64,000 bases of DNA from NCBI RefSeq assembly GCF_003219815.1, contig NZ_QJVD01000006.1, positions 1 to 64,000 on the forward strand. Reading direction: 5' to 3'. A model generated the notes under the pieces. It searched no databases and was not told the origin of the DNA. It saw only the letters and a program-made list of their open reading frames with translations. Each line of letters begins with the position of its first letter. The stretch's first letter is position 1. Source of the stretch: Arthrobacter livingstonensis (GTDB lineage Bacteria > Actinomycetota > Actinomycetes > Actinomycetales > Micrococcaceae). The position numbers were made by a program, and so were the translations under genes. Of the stretch, positions 47,846 to 56,824 are shown in pieces.

Positions 47846-49276
47846 CTACTTGACGCTGATCTCGGCAATCTTCAGCCCGAACGGATACACCTTGAATGGC
47901 TGCAGCCGCGGGAGCTGGGTGAAGCTGATGATCACGTACTTGGCCTTGACGCCTGCCGCTGCCTTCAAGGTGAAGTCGGGTGCGCTGAAGGAGCCGCTGC
48001 CAATCTTCACGGAACCGTCAAGCGAGGGCTTGCTGTTGGTGAGAATGTTGAACTGTCCGCCGGAGCCGCCAATCTGGTTGATGGTCACCGAGCCAATGGT
48101 GGATTCCTGCTTCAGTTCGATGGCCAGGTCGGCGCTGTCGGCAACGCCGGCAAAGGTGTCATTGGAGAATTCAACGGTGGGCCAGTAGGTGGCCTTGTTG
48201 CCGTCGGTGGCGTCCTTGAGGCGCGGGAGGAAAATGTCGTTATAGCGCTCCGCGCCTGGGAGGTAGGCGGTGATGTCGGTGATGCCCTTGATGGCCGGCG
48301 GGACAACTACGGGTGCCGGGGCCTTCGACGGCGCTTGGGCACCGGTGGACGGCTGGGATGCGGTGGTGGTCTTGTCGCCGCCGGCAACGTTGCCGCCATT
48401 GAACAGCGAACCGATGTGCGAGATGGCGAAGACCAAGGCGGCGGCAATCAGCACCGCAACGATGATCCCGGTCAGCCAGCGGCCACCGGAGCGGGGAGAG
48501 TTGCCGTCGTCGGGTTCGTCGCCGTCGCCCTCGGAGTCATAGTCTGCGGCGGCGTAGCCCTCACTGGCCAAAAGGGCCGCCGCCGGAAAGGTGCCACCCC
48601 TTTTGGGCTGTGCTTCCTCCGCGGCTGCGGCGTCAGGGTCGTCGTTGGTGTAGCTGTAGTCATCATCGCCCCACAAGGTGACCTTCGGCGTCGCCGTGGT
48701 TGCGGCAGGGGGAACGGGCGCCGGAACCACGGGGGCGGCCGGAACGGCAGCCGTGGGTGCCTGAGCGGGTGGCGCGGCAGCGGGCGGCTGCGTGGGGGCG
48801 CGCCGGACCACCGGCGACGGGTGCGCCGGCGTCAGCGGGGTGTTGTCTTCGTAAACGTACGCGCCGGCGGACGGCGCGGCGTCGCGGGCCGAACCGAATA
48901 TTTCCGTCCCGAGGGTGTCGGTGAAGAACGGCTCGTGGTAGACGCCGTCGTACTGCTCTTCGGAATCTTCGGTGGGGACCACCAGATCCAGGAGATCGGC
49001 AGGGGTGGTCCTGGCGGCAATGAGGTACGTGGAGTCGTCCTGGGTGCCCAGGTCAAGAATGGACACATTGGACACGCGTTCGCCCGTGGCAACCTCGCGG
49101 GCGCTCTGGGTCAGGTTCTGTGAATTGTCCACGGCCGAGACCAGGATACTGACTGGTCGGTTCAAAACCTGGTCCAGTCCGTCCAAAATGACGTCGTCCT
49201 CGGCGGAAGCCAGGATGCGGCCGGTAACCTTGTAACGGCCGCCAAGGATGGAGCCCACATCAATGGGTTGTGGCAC
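47846..49276 (-). CDS. Pseudokinase with C-terminal discoidin-like extracellular domain (MurJ-associated)
   Basis: 476 aa, GTG start behind GGAGG. The N-terminus DVGSILGGRYKVTGRILAS reads like a kinase N-lobe (VLNRPVSILV, SNVSILDLG), but no HRD, DFG or catalytic Lys motif is visible and the domain stops at about 100 residues. A long Pro/Ala linker leads to one TM helix (about 265-285) and a C-terminal beta-rich domain: DIFLPRLKDATDGNKATYWP, DLAIELKQESTIGSVTINQ. In mycobacteria the same parts are fused to the C-terminus of MviN, are phosphorylated by PknB and bind FhaA. Here they form a separate gene 130 nt after murJ. Confidence 0.85.
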   Translation of the reverse strand: MPQPIDVGSILGGRYKVTGRILASAEDDVILDGLDQVLNRPVSILVSAVDNSQNLTQSAREVATGERVSNVSILDLGTQDDSTYLIAARTTPADLLDLVVPTEDSEEQYDGVYHEPFFTDTLGTEIFGSARDAAPSAGAYVYEDNTPLTPAHPSPVVRRAPTQPPAAAPPAQAPTAAVPAAPVVPAPVPPAATTATPKVTLWGDDDYSYTNDDPDAAAAEEAQPKRGGTFPAAALLASEGYAAADYDSEGDGDEPDDGNSPRSGGRWLTGIIVAVLIAAALVFAISHIGSLFNGGNVAGGDKTTTASQPSTGAQAPSKAPAPVVVPPAIKGITDITAYLPGAERYNDIFLPRLKDATDGNKATYWPTVEFSNDTFAGVADSADLAIELKQESTIGSVTINQIGGSGGQFNILTNSKPSLDGSVKIGSGSFSAPDFTLKAAAGVKAKYVIISFTQLPRLQPFKVYPFGLKIAEISVK

Positions 49277-49406
49277 AGAATCCTCCTTGAAAATTCACAT
49301 GGATTCCCGAACACTGCGTGCGCGGGTCGTAATTGAACTGATTCTATCGGATGTGACAGGAATTTCCGGTGTCTGGGCGCCCGTACGGGGCCCGGATATA
49401 TGCGTT

Positions 49407-51266
49407 TTAGCCGTTGGATGTCATCCGGGAACGGACTTTGGAAAGCAGAGGCGCCAGAACGTCATCGAGTTCACGGACTCGAAGGACCTTGAGCATCACG
49501 AAGTAGACGGCCGCCATGGCGGATCCCACCACGGCCAGCGTCACCAGGGAGGCCGTGATGGAGGTCCACAGGAAACCCGTGGGAGTTGAGCCGCCAAAGA
49601 ACCGCAGAGCCACCAGCCCCACCACCCCGGCCACTAGGGCTGCGGCCAGGAACCGCATGTAGGCGCGCAGGATCAGCCCACCACCGTAGTTGCCCAGGCG
49701 CTTCTTCAGGTAGTGGTGGCTGAGGAAGGGGCCAATGAAGTTGTTGAGCGTGTAGCTAACGGCCAAGCCATAGATGATCAGCGGCGGTGGGAGAGCGGCG
49801 GAGGCCAGTACCATCGCAACGCTGGTGGCAACCACGATGCACTGAATAAGGAACGGTGTCCGGGCGTCCTCGAGGGCGTAGTGCACACGGTTGAGAATGA
49901 AGTAGACGCTAAAGAAGGGCGCGCCGATGGCCAGGATGGCCAGGGCGATGGCGATCTGGCGGCCGGAAATTTCGCTGTTGCCGCCAAAGAGCATGCCCAG
50001 CGGACCGGACAGGACGATGAGCGCGATGCTGGCAAACACGGTGGCCACGCCGGTGGTGCGCAGCGCGGCGGAGAGCGAGCTGCGCAGGCGGGTGAAGTCG
50101 TGGGCGGCGGCCGCCCTCGCCATGGCGGTGAACATGACCGTGGCAATGGACAGCGCAATGATGGAGTGCGGCATGATGTACAGCTCGGTGGCCCGGTTGA
50201 GCTCGTAGATGCCGGGGATATGGCTTCCACCGCCGCCGGCGCCGTCGGGCTTGCTTCCCGAGGAGATGGTGGCGACGCGCAGGACCACCAGGTAGCTCAA
50301 CTGGCCAATGACCATGGTTCCCATGGTCCAGCTGGCGATTTTGGCTGTCGCGCCGAGGCCCGTGCCGCGCAGTCCGAACTTGGGCCGCAGCTTCAAACCA
50401 AGCCGCTTGACCGGTATGACGAGCACAGTGGATTGGACCACGATCCCCAACGTCGCGGTGCCAGCCAGCAACAGGGTCTGGGTCATGGTCCAGTTGTCCA
50501 CGGTGTGCTGGTGGGACCGCGAACTGCCGGCCACCAGGATGAACATGAGCAGACCGGCAATCGCCACCACGTTGTTCACCACCGGTGCCCAGGCGTAGAC
50601 CTTGAAGGCGTTGTGGGCGTTGAGGATTTGCCCCAGCAGCGAATACAGCCCGTAAAAGAAGATCTGCGGGAGCAGAAACAGCCCGAAGGTGATGGCCAGT
50701 TTCAGCTGTCCGCCGGAGAATGACGTGAGCGTCCCCATGATGGGGACCACTAACGCCGTGACGATCACGGTCAGCACCAACAGACCTGTGACACCCAGGG
50801 TCAGCAGCCGGGAAATGAATTCGCTGCCCCTGTCCGGCTGCCTGCTTGCCTTGGCGATCTGCGGGATCAGCACGGCGTTGAACACGCCTCCGGCCACCAG
50901 CAGGAAGATGATGTTGGGCAGGTAGTTGGAACCTTCAAAGACGTCGGCCACGGTGGTGTCGGCGATCGCTATGCCCAGCACCACCCCCTTAATCAGGCCC
51001 AGGATGCGCGAAACCAGCGTGCCCACGGCCATGGAGGCGCTGGAGCGTGCGGCCGTGGCCCGCTCAGGTGTGGTGCCTACCCCCTGGCCTCGCGCCTCCT
51101 GGCCCCGCGGCTCCGGGACCCGCGCCGTCGACCGCCTGGCCGACAGGAGTGCCGGACGCCGGCCAAGCGGTCCCCGGGCAGGTCCCCGGACGGACGGGAT
51201 CGACGGCGGGAAGGCGGGTTTGGCCGGGATTCTCACCCGTGGTTCGTTAGGCATCGTCCCCATCAT
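49407..51266 (-). CDS. murJ: Lipid II flippase MurJ (MviN)
   Basis: 619 aa. About 85 residues of basic/Pro-rich cytoplasmic tail precede 14 membrane helices. Family motifs: VAGGVFNAVLIPQIAKA, FFYGLYSLLGQILNAHNAF, VVNNVVAIAGLLMF and ALAILAIGAPFFSVYFILNR. It flips lipid II for peptidoglycan synthesis. Unlike the mycobacterial protein it ends soon after the last helix; the regulatory pseudokinase is encoded separately next. Several ATG codons (MMGTMPNEPR) compete for the start. Confidence 0.94.
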   Translation of the reverse strand: MMGTMPNEPRVRIPAKPAFPPSIPSVRGPARGPLGRRPALLSARRSTARVPEPRGQEARGQGVGTTPERATAARSSASMAVGTLVSRILGLIKGVVLGIAIADTTVADVFEGSNYLPNIIFLLVAGGVFNAVLIPQIAKASRQPDRGSEFISRLLTLGVTGLLVLTVIVTALVVPIMGTLTSFSGGQLKLAITFGLFLLPQIFFYGLYSLLGQILNAHNAFKVYAWAPVVNNVVAIAGLLMFILVAGSSRSHQHTVDNWTMTQTLLLAGTATLGIVVQSTVLVIPVKRLGLKLRPKFGLRGTGLGATAKIASWTMGTMVIGQLSYLVVLRVATISSGSKPDGAGGGGSHIPGIYELNRATELYIMPHSIIALSIATVMFTAMARAAAAHDFTRLRSSLSAALRTTGVATVFASIALIVLSGPLGMLFGGNSEISGRQIAIALAILAIGAPFFSVYFILNRVHYALEDARTPFLIQCIVVATSVAMVLASAALPPPLIIYGLAVSYTLNNFIGPFLSHHYLKKRLGNYGGGLILRAYMRFLAAALVAGVVGLVALRFFGGSTPTGFLWTSITASLVTLAVVGSAMAAVYFVMLKVLRVRELDDVLAPLLSKVRSRMTSNG

Positions 51267-51320
51267 CTCACTGGAGCCCGAAAGTACGCTGGCAGGGCCA
51301 GGTCCTTCGGCAAGGGCGGC

Positions 51321-51860
51321 CTAAAAGTATTCCGGCAGGAGGTCCCGGGCGAGATCGGTGATGCGGCGCTCGTTGGGAAAGGACAGCTTGCGGCCCAGCT
51401 CGGCGATCGGCACCCAGGCAACGTCCACGGCCTCGTGGTCGGGATCATTTTCAATGGTCAGGAAGCCGCCCGTGGCACGCAGCAGGAAGTGGTGCACCGT
51501 CTTGTGGACCCGGTGGCCGCTGACAGTGAACCAATAGTCGATGCTGCCCAGCGGCGCCAGGATGTTCCCGGCAATGCCGGTTTCCTCCTCGATTTCACGC
51601 ACGGCGGCCTCCGAATACGTTTCCTCGCCCTCCGGATGGCCCTTGGGCAGGCACCACTCGAGCCGGCCGCCGCGGTTAATGCGGGCAATGATCGCCACCC
51701 GCAGACCGCCGTCGTGCTGTTCCACCACCACTCCACCGGCGGAAATTTCCTCCACGGTGGGCAGCTGGCTGGCGGGGTTCTGCACCGCGGGCACGGCCCG
51801 GGAACCCAATGCCGGTGGCAGTGGGCCACTCTTGGGCGCGCGCGGTACGGGGTGGACCAT
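51321..51860 (-). CDS. Nudix hydrolase
   Basis: 179 aa. Nudix box G-x5-E-x7-R-E-V/I-x-E-E-x-G-I/V present: GHPEGEETYSEAA then VREIEEETGI. A basic Pro-rich N-terminal tail of about 35 residues comes first. Likely hydrolyses a nucleoside diphosphate derivative; MutT-like proteins at this site (pcnA-nudix-murJ) are standard in actinobacteria. It is divergent from pcnA. An in-frame GTG at 51869 is an alternative start. Confidence 0.93.
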   Translation of the reverse strand: MVHPVPRAPKSGPLPPALGSRAVPAVQNPASQLPTVEEISAGGVVVEQHDGGLRVAIIARINRGGRLEWCLPKGHPEGEETYSEAAVREIEEETGIAGNILAPLGSIDYWFTVSGHRVHKTVHHFLLRATGGFLTIENDPDHEAVDVAWVPIAELGRKLSFPNERRITDLARDLLPEYF

Positions 51861-52054
51861 GAAGTCCACTCTAGCTATCTTTGTGTTCGGATGATGACAG
51901 GGCAGAGGTGCCGTTTTCCGCCGCTGTCGCGCCGGTGCGGCGGCGCGGGCGAAGGGCGGGCAAGGGGCTGGCGTGGCCGTGGCCCGGCACCAGGGGCGGT
52001 GTTGCCGTGGCCCGGCGGCGGGCGGGCCAAAAAGTCTGGCATCCTTAAGTAACT

Positions 52055-53572
52055 ATGCAAATGGCGCCAGATACCTCAAATTTAGACCCGGTGGTCCTTG
52101 AACTGGGGCACCTCTTTGCCGACGCCGGTTATGAGCTCTCGCTGGTGGGCGGTCCCGTCCGCGACCTGTTCCTGGGAAGGGTCTCCCCTGACCTGGACTT
52201 CACCACCAACGCCACACCGGATGAAATCCTGGCGGTGGCGAAAAAATGGGCCGATTCGCACTGGGAAATGGGCCGGGAATTTGGCACCATCGGATTCCGG
52301 AAGCGCGCGCGCAGCGGGGTGGTCCTCCTCATCGAGGTGACCACCTACCGGGCCGAGGCGTACGATCCCGAGTCGCGCAAGCCCGCCGTCGCCTTTGGCT
52401 CGTCCCTGGAGGCGGACCTGGGGCGCCGCGATTTCACCACGAACTCCATGGCGCTGCGCCTGCCGTCCCTGGAGCTGGTGGACCCGTACGGCGGCGCCGC
52501 CGACCTGGCCGCGGGCCTGCTGCGCACGCCCGGCACCCCGGAGCAGTCGTTCTCCGACGACCCGCTGCGCATGATGCGCGCCGCCCGTTTCACCTCCCAG
52601 CTGGGTTTTGCCATCCACCCCGACGTGCACCGGGCCATGGCGGACATGGCAGGGCGCATCAGCATCATCTCCGCCGAACGCGTCCGTGACGAGCTGGTCA
52701 AGCTGATTTGCGGTGCCCACCCGCGCGCCGGCATCGATGTCCTGGTGGAAACCGGACTGGCCGATCTGGTGCTGCCGGAAGTGCCGGCCCTGAAACTGGA
52801 ATCCGACGAGCACCACCGGCACAAGGATGTCTACCAGCACTCGCTGCAGGTGCTCGAGCAGGCCGCCGCGCTGGAGAGCGGACCCGAAGGCCCCGTGCCC
52901 GGCCCCGACTTTGTCCTGCGGTTTGCCGCGTTGATGCACGACGTCGGCAAGCCCAAGACCCGCCGCTTTGAGCCCGGCGGCGCCGTCAGCTTCCGCCACC
53001 ACGATCTTGCCGGGGCGAAGCTGACCGCCAAGCGCATGAAGGCGCTGCGTTTCGACAACGACTCCATCAAGGCCGTCTCAAGGCTCGTGGAGCTGCACAT
53101 GCGGTTTTACGGCTATGGCGACGCCGGCTGGACCGACTCCGCGGTGCGCCGTTACGTCACCGACGCCGGACCCGTCCTGGAGCGCCTGCACCGGCTCACA
53201 CGCTCCGACGTCACCACCCGGAACCAGCGCAAGGCCGACCGCCTGTCCTTTGCCTATGACGACCTTGAGCAGCGCATTGCCGTGCTGGCCGAACAGGAAG
53301 AGCTGGACTCAATCCGCCCGGACCTGGACGGTGGGGCCATCATGGCCCTGTTGGGACTCAAACCCGGGCCCGCGGTGGGCCGGGCCTACAATTTCCTGCT
53401 GGAGGAGCGGATGGAACACGGTCCACTGCCCAGGGAAGCCGCCGAAGCCGCGCTGCGCGCCTGGTGGGCGCGGCAGCCGGAATCACGGGCCCCCGCCAAC
53501 ACCGATCCGGGCGAAACCGCCAGCCCGGCCGCTCCCAACAGCACCGGCGACTCCACGACGCCCGATTCGTAA
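52055..53572 (+). CDS. CCA tRNA nucleotidyltransferase (PcnA family)
   Basis: 505 aa. Class II nucleotidyltransferase: GGPVRDLFLGRVSPDLDFTT (GG and DxD motifs), RRDFTTNSMALRL and DPLRMMRAARF. HD domain: HRHKDVYQHSLQVL and MHDVGKPKTR. It adds or repairs CCA on tRNA 3' ends, relevant here because tRNA-Leu and tRNA-Ile in this window do not encode CCA. A disordered Pro/Ala/Thr tail follows about residue 465. It could act mainly as poly(A) polymerase, but single-copy actinobacterial genes are CCA enzymes. Confidence 0.93.
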   Translation: MQMAPDTSNLDPVVLELGHLFADAGYELSLVGGPVRDLFLGRVSPDLDFTTNATPDEILAVAKKWADSHWEMGREFGTIGFRKRARSGVVLLIEVTTYRAEAYDPESRKPAVAFGSSLEADLGRRDFTTNSMALRLPSLELVDPYGGAADLAAGLLRTPGTPEQSFSDDPLRMMRAARFTSQLGFAIHPDVHRAMADMAGRISIISAERVRDELVKLICGAHPRAGIDVLVETGLADLVLPEVPALKLESDEHHRHKDVYQHSLQVLEQAAALESGPEGPVPGPDFVLRFAALMHDVGKPKTRRFEPGGAVSFRHHDLAGAKLTAKRMKALRFDNDSIKAVSRLVELHMRFYGYGDAGWTDSAVRRYVTDAGPVLERLHRLTRSDVTTRNQRKADRLSFAYDDLEQRIAVLAEQEELDSIRPDLDGGAIMALLGLKPGPAVGRAYNFLLEERMEHGPLPREAAEAALRAWWARQPESRAPANTDPGETASPAAPNSTGDSTTPDS

Positions 53573-53623
53573 CCGGCACACAGGCCCGGCCCGCCGGGTG
53601 CCCCAACAGAACAGGACCAACGC

Positions 53624-54265
53624 ATGAGCAACACACCCGCATTTGAAGCGGAAGGCGCCACGCCGCTGACCCACATTCCGGTCCCCGGGGGGCCCAAGCT
53701 CTGGCTGCTGCGCCACGGGGAGACCGAGTGGTCCCGCAGCGGCCAGTACACCGGCCTGACGGACCTGCCGCTGACCGCGGAAGGCGAGGATCAGGCACGC
53801 TCCGCCCGTCCTGCCCTGTCCGGCACCGACTTTGACCTGGTGCTCACCTCACCCCTGCAGCGGGCCCGCCGCACAGCGGAACTGGCCGGCTTCCCCGACG
53901 CGGAAGTGGAGCCGAATGCCGTCGAATGGGACTACGGCGACTATGAAGGCATCAACAGCGCCGTGGTGCGGGCCGAGAACCCGGGCTACCTGATCTGGGA
54001 CAGCGGCGTGCCCAACGGCGAGACGCTCGACGCCGTGGCGGCCCGTGCCGATGCCATCGTCGGGCGGGTGCGTGCACCCCTGCCCGACGGCAGCATGGCC
54101 GCCAATGTGCTGCTGGTGGCGCACGGGCATTTCCTGCGCATCCTGTCGGCCCGCTGGCTGGGCCTGGCCCCGGGTGACGGCCGCCACTTTGTGCTGGGCA
54201 CGGCCAAGGTGTGCACCCTGGGCTGGGACAAGAAGACGCCCGCCGTGGAGCAGTGGGGGCTGTAG
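53624..54265 (+). CDS. Histidine phosphatase (phosphoglycerate mutase-like) family protein
   Basis: 213 aa. Catalytic LLRHGETEWSRSGQYTGLTD, LVLTSPLQRARRTAELAG with the second Arg, and VALVLLVAHGHFLRIL-like second His (VAHGHFLRI). An extra 24 residues precede the core. Substrate unknown; it may be an acid phosphatase or a nucleotide/sugar-phosphate phosphatase. 52 nt after pcnA, so probably co-transcribed. Confidence 0.92.
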   Translation: MSNTPAFEAEGATPLTHIPVPGGPKLWLLRHGETEWSRSGQYTGLTDLPLTAEGEDQARSARPALSGTDFDLVLTSPLQRARRTAELAGFPDAEVEPNAVEWDYGDYEGINSAVVRAENPGYLIWDSGVPNGETLDAVAARADAIVGRVRAPLPDGSMAANVLLVAHGHFLRILSARWLGLAPGDGRHFVLGTAKVCTLGWDKKTPAVEQWGL

Positions 54266-54273
54266 CGGGCCCC

Positions 54274-54897
54274 GTGTCCGTATATTCAACCGGCACCCGG
54301 GTGCTGGCGGCTGCCGCCTGGACCTTTTGCGCGTTCTTTGCCGTGAACCTGCTGCTGACGGGCACGACCGGGACCATCTGGCACTTCCTGCCGTCGCTGT
54401 TGCTGGTCGCGTGGGGGATTTACCTGCTGCTGTGGCGGCCCCGGCTGGTGGTCCTGGCGGAGGGCGTCGCAGTGGTGAACATCCTGCGCGTCCACAGGAT
54501 CCCCTTTGGCGCGCTGCGGAACCTGCGCGTTGCCCAAAACGTCAGCCTGGACACCACGGCCGGGCGCATCGCCAGCTGGGGCGCCCCGGGCGCGGGCAGG
54601 CTGGGCCCGCGACTGGGCCAAGGCAACAGCGGCCATGCGGCGCGGGCCGCCGGCCGCTCATCCGCCGCCGGTGCCCCCCGCAATGTGCAGCTGCCGCACA
54701 GCCAGACCAGCATCGAGTCGGCCTGGAACGCCTGGGAACAAGGCGCCAGCGACAGGGCCTCCGCGTCCGGTGGCGGTCCCGGCCGTGCTCTGCCGTCCGA
54801 CGCTGCCGGGAGTGTGGTGACGAGCCGCTGGGACGCAGGGTCCGTCGTCGTAACCGGGGTACTGGTGGCACTTGTCGCCGCCAGCATCCTGACGTAG
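54274..54897 (+). CDS. PH-domain-like membrane protein, unknown function
   Basis: 207 aa from GTG (VSVYSTGTRVLAAAAWTFCA). Two N-terminal membrane helices are followed by a bacterial PH-like segment (RPRLVVLAEGVAVVNILRVH, RIPFGALRNLRVAQNVSLDT), an Ala/Gly/Ser-rich linker and a C-terminal membrane helix. Similar to the bPH_6 proteins of Micrococcales. Function unknown. The start is uncertain; the frame is open back to 54211, inside the preceding gene. Confidence 0.78.
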   Translation: MSVYSTGTRVLAAAAWTFCAFFAVNLLLTGTTGTIWHFLPSLLLVAWGIYLLLWRPRLVVLAEGVAVVNILRVHRIPFGALRNLRVAQNVSLDTTAGRIASWGAPGAGRLGPRLGQGNSGHAARAAGRSSAAGAPRNVQLPHSQTSIESAWNAWEQGASDRASASGGGPGRALPSDAAGSVVTSRWDAGSVVVTGVLVALVAASILT

Positions 54898-54948
54898 GCA
54901 GGGCCTGCCGTGGAGGCACAAACCGTTCAAACGCATGCCGTTCAAACA

Positions 54949-54994
54949 CGAAGGTCCGGTCCCGCACTCCGGGGAGCACGGGACCGGACCTTCG
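54949..54994. terminator. Bidirectional terminator
   Basis: CGAAGGTCCGGTCCCG and CGGGACCGGACCTTCG, perfect 16-bp arms with a 14-nt loop, between the convergent PH-protein and peptide-binding protein genes. Confidence 0.85.
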
Positions 54995-55030
54995 CACCGT
55001 GACCGCCTAGGCGGCCACGGTGCGGTGGTG

Positions 55031-56755
55031 CTAGGACTTGAAGCCCACGGCGGTCCAGTCGATTGACTGGAACTGCGCGGCACCGTAGTTGACCAGGCCG
55101 TTCGTCACGGCGTAGGTGTTCGGGGTGGGGGTCAGCGGGATGACCGGAACGTAGGCGAAGATCGCCTTGTCGATCGCCGTTGCCAGCTCGATCCGCTTGG
55201 CCGGGTCAAGCTCGGCATTGGCCTTCTGCCACATGTCACCGAGCTTCTCGTCGGTGATGCCGGTGAAGTTCTGGCCGGAATCCACCGGGTAGAAGATCGA
55301 CTCCGTTGAGGAGACGGGGAATGCGGTGCCGGACCAGGCAAAGCCGGTCATTTCGAAGTTGGACTTGAGTACGTAATCGGAGAAGAACTTGTCCGAGGGA
55401 ACGGTGTTGTTCTTCAGCGTGATGCCGACGACCTTCAAGTTGGCCTGCAGCTGCTTGAAAATCTGCTCCGACACCGGGTTGTTGGCGTCAAGCGTGTACG
55501 TCAGCTCCAGCTTCTTGCCGTCCTTGGCCTGGATGCCGTCGGAGCCCTTGGTGTAGCCGGCCTCCTTGAGCAGTGCCTCGGACTTGGCCGTGTCAAAGCC
55601 GATGGCGGCCGAGCCGTCATCTGAGTAGCCCTTCTGGCCCGGCATGTAAATGTAGTTGTTCTGGCTCGTGACGGGTGCGCCGATGGGGCTCAGGCGGCTG
55701 GCCGAGATGGTGTCCCGGTCCACTGCGCGGGCAACAGCCTGGCGGATCTTGACGTCGGCCAGGGGTCCCTTGGAGCCGTTCAGCGTGACGTGGTTCCAGG
55801 TCAGGCCGCCCGTCTGCTGGACGGCGCCGTCGGCGCGCTTCTTGGCCGTGTCGTAGTTGTTTTTGTTGGTGCCGATGCTGAAGGCATCCAGTTCCTTGTT
55901 GGCGTACGCCTGGGCGAGGCCGTCACGGGAAACAACCTTCATGATGATCTTTTCCAGCTTCGGCTTCTGACCCCACCATTTGTCATTGGGGACGAGCGTG
56001 ACGACCTGGCCGTTCGTGTCAACCTTGGAGACCTTGAACGGGCCGTCGGAGGGCAGCGGCTTGGACTTGTAGCCCTCGTTGAATGCCTTCACATCGGAGG
56101 CGATGGCTGCCGGCAGGATGCTGGCGGTGGCTGTGCCCGCCGTGCTGCCACCCAGAATCGAGGGCCAGTCGGCGTTTTTGTTCTTGAAGGTGATCTTGAA
56201 GTTCTGGTCGGTGTCTTCCTTGGTGACCGAGGCGATGTCCTTGTAGACGTTGTCGGAAACCGTCTGGTAGTCCTTGTTGGCGCCGCTGGAAGCCTTTACC
56301 GTGGCTTCAAAGTCCTTGTAGGTGACTGGTGTGCCATCCTCCCATACAGCCTTCGGGTTCAGCTTCACCTCGACCACCTGCGGATCCTGGCTGACCAGCT
56401 TCACTTCGGTGGCGTAGTCGGGGTTGACTTCCCAGCCGCCGTCGGCCGTGTTGCGCACCGGTCCGCCCGTGGTCGGGTCCATGATCTGGCCAGTAGAGAC
56501 ATTGTTGCCGTCCGCCTGGAGCGTGTTCCAGTTGTCCGGCAGCTGGTCGATGGCCAGCGTCAGGGTGCCGCCGTCCTTGACGGCTGCATAGTCTGCCTTG
56601 GTCCAGTCGACCGTGGGCAGCGTGGCGGTGTCGGCGGCGCCCTTGCTGTTGTCCACATTGGGCTTGTCGCTGCCTCCGCCGCCGGCGCTGCAGCCCGTGA
56701 CGGCCAGGGCCAGAGTCAGGACTCCGGCACCCACCATTTTCTTGATGTGTTTCAT
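55031..56755 (-). CDS. ABC transporter family 5 peptide-binding lipoprotein
   Basis: 574 aa. Lipoprotein signal with lipobox LAVTGC (Cys about residue 22), then a Gly/Ser spacer and an SBP_bac_5 fold with TVDWTKADYAAVKDGGTLTL, EDGTPVTYKDFEATVKAS and PSDGPFKVSKVDTNGQVVTL. It captures oligopeptides outside the membrane for the permease encoded upstream. Strong site GGGAGGAAACA before ATG. It is the last gene of the cluster, as is common when the binding protein needs higher expression. Confidence 0.95.
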   Translation of the reverse strand: MKHIKKMVGAGVLTLALAVTGCSAGGGGSDKPNVDNSKGAADTATLPTVDWTKADYAAVKDGGTLTLAIDQLPDNWNTLQADGNNVSTGQIMDPTTGGPVRNTADGGWEVNPDYATEVKLVSQDPQVVEVKLNPKAVWEDGTPVTYKDFEATVKASSGANKDYQTVSDNVYKDIASVTKEDTDQNFKITFKNKNADWPSILGGSTAGTATASILPAAIASDVKAFNEGYKSKPLPSDGPFKVSKVDTNGQVVTLVPNDKWWGQKPKLEKIIMKVVSRDGLAQAYANKELDAFSIGTNKNNYDTAKKRADGAVQQTGGLTWNHVTLNGSKGPLADVKIRQAVARAVDRDTISASRLSPIGAPVTSQNNYIYMPGQKGYSDDGSAAIGFDTAKSEALLKEAGYTKGSDGIQAKDGKKLELTYTLDANNPVSEQIFKQLQANLKVVGITLKNNTVPSDKFFSDYVLKSNFEMTGFAWSGTAFPVSSTESIFYPVDSGQNFTGITDEKLGDMWQKANAELDPAKRIELATAIDKAIFAYVPVIPLTPTPNTYAVTNGLVNYGAAQFQSIDWTAVGFKS

Positions 56756-56824
56756 TGTTTCCTCCCTAGGGTGGCCCGTGACGGGGGATGATGTTCCGTC
56801 GGACCGTGATGAAAAGGTACGTGA

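Noticed and set aside
47759-49123. 454-aa plus-strand open frame opposite the pseudokinase
   Set aside because: Composition is typical antisense Gly/Val/Arg-rich reading; the minus frame has an ideal ribosome site and TM helix.
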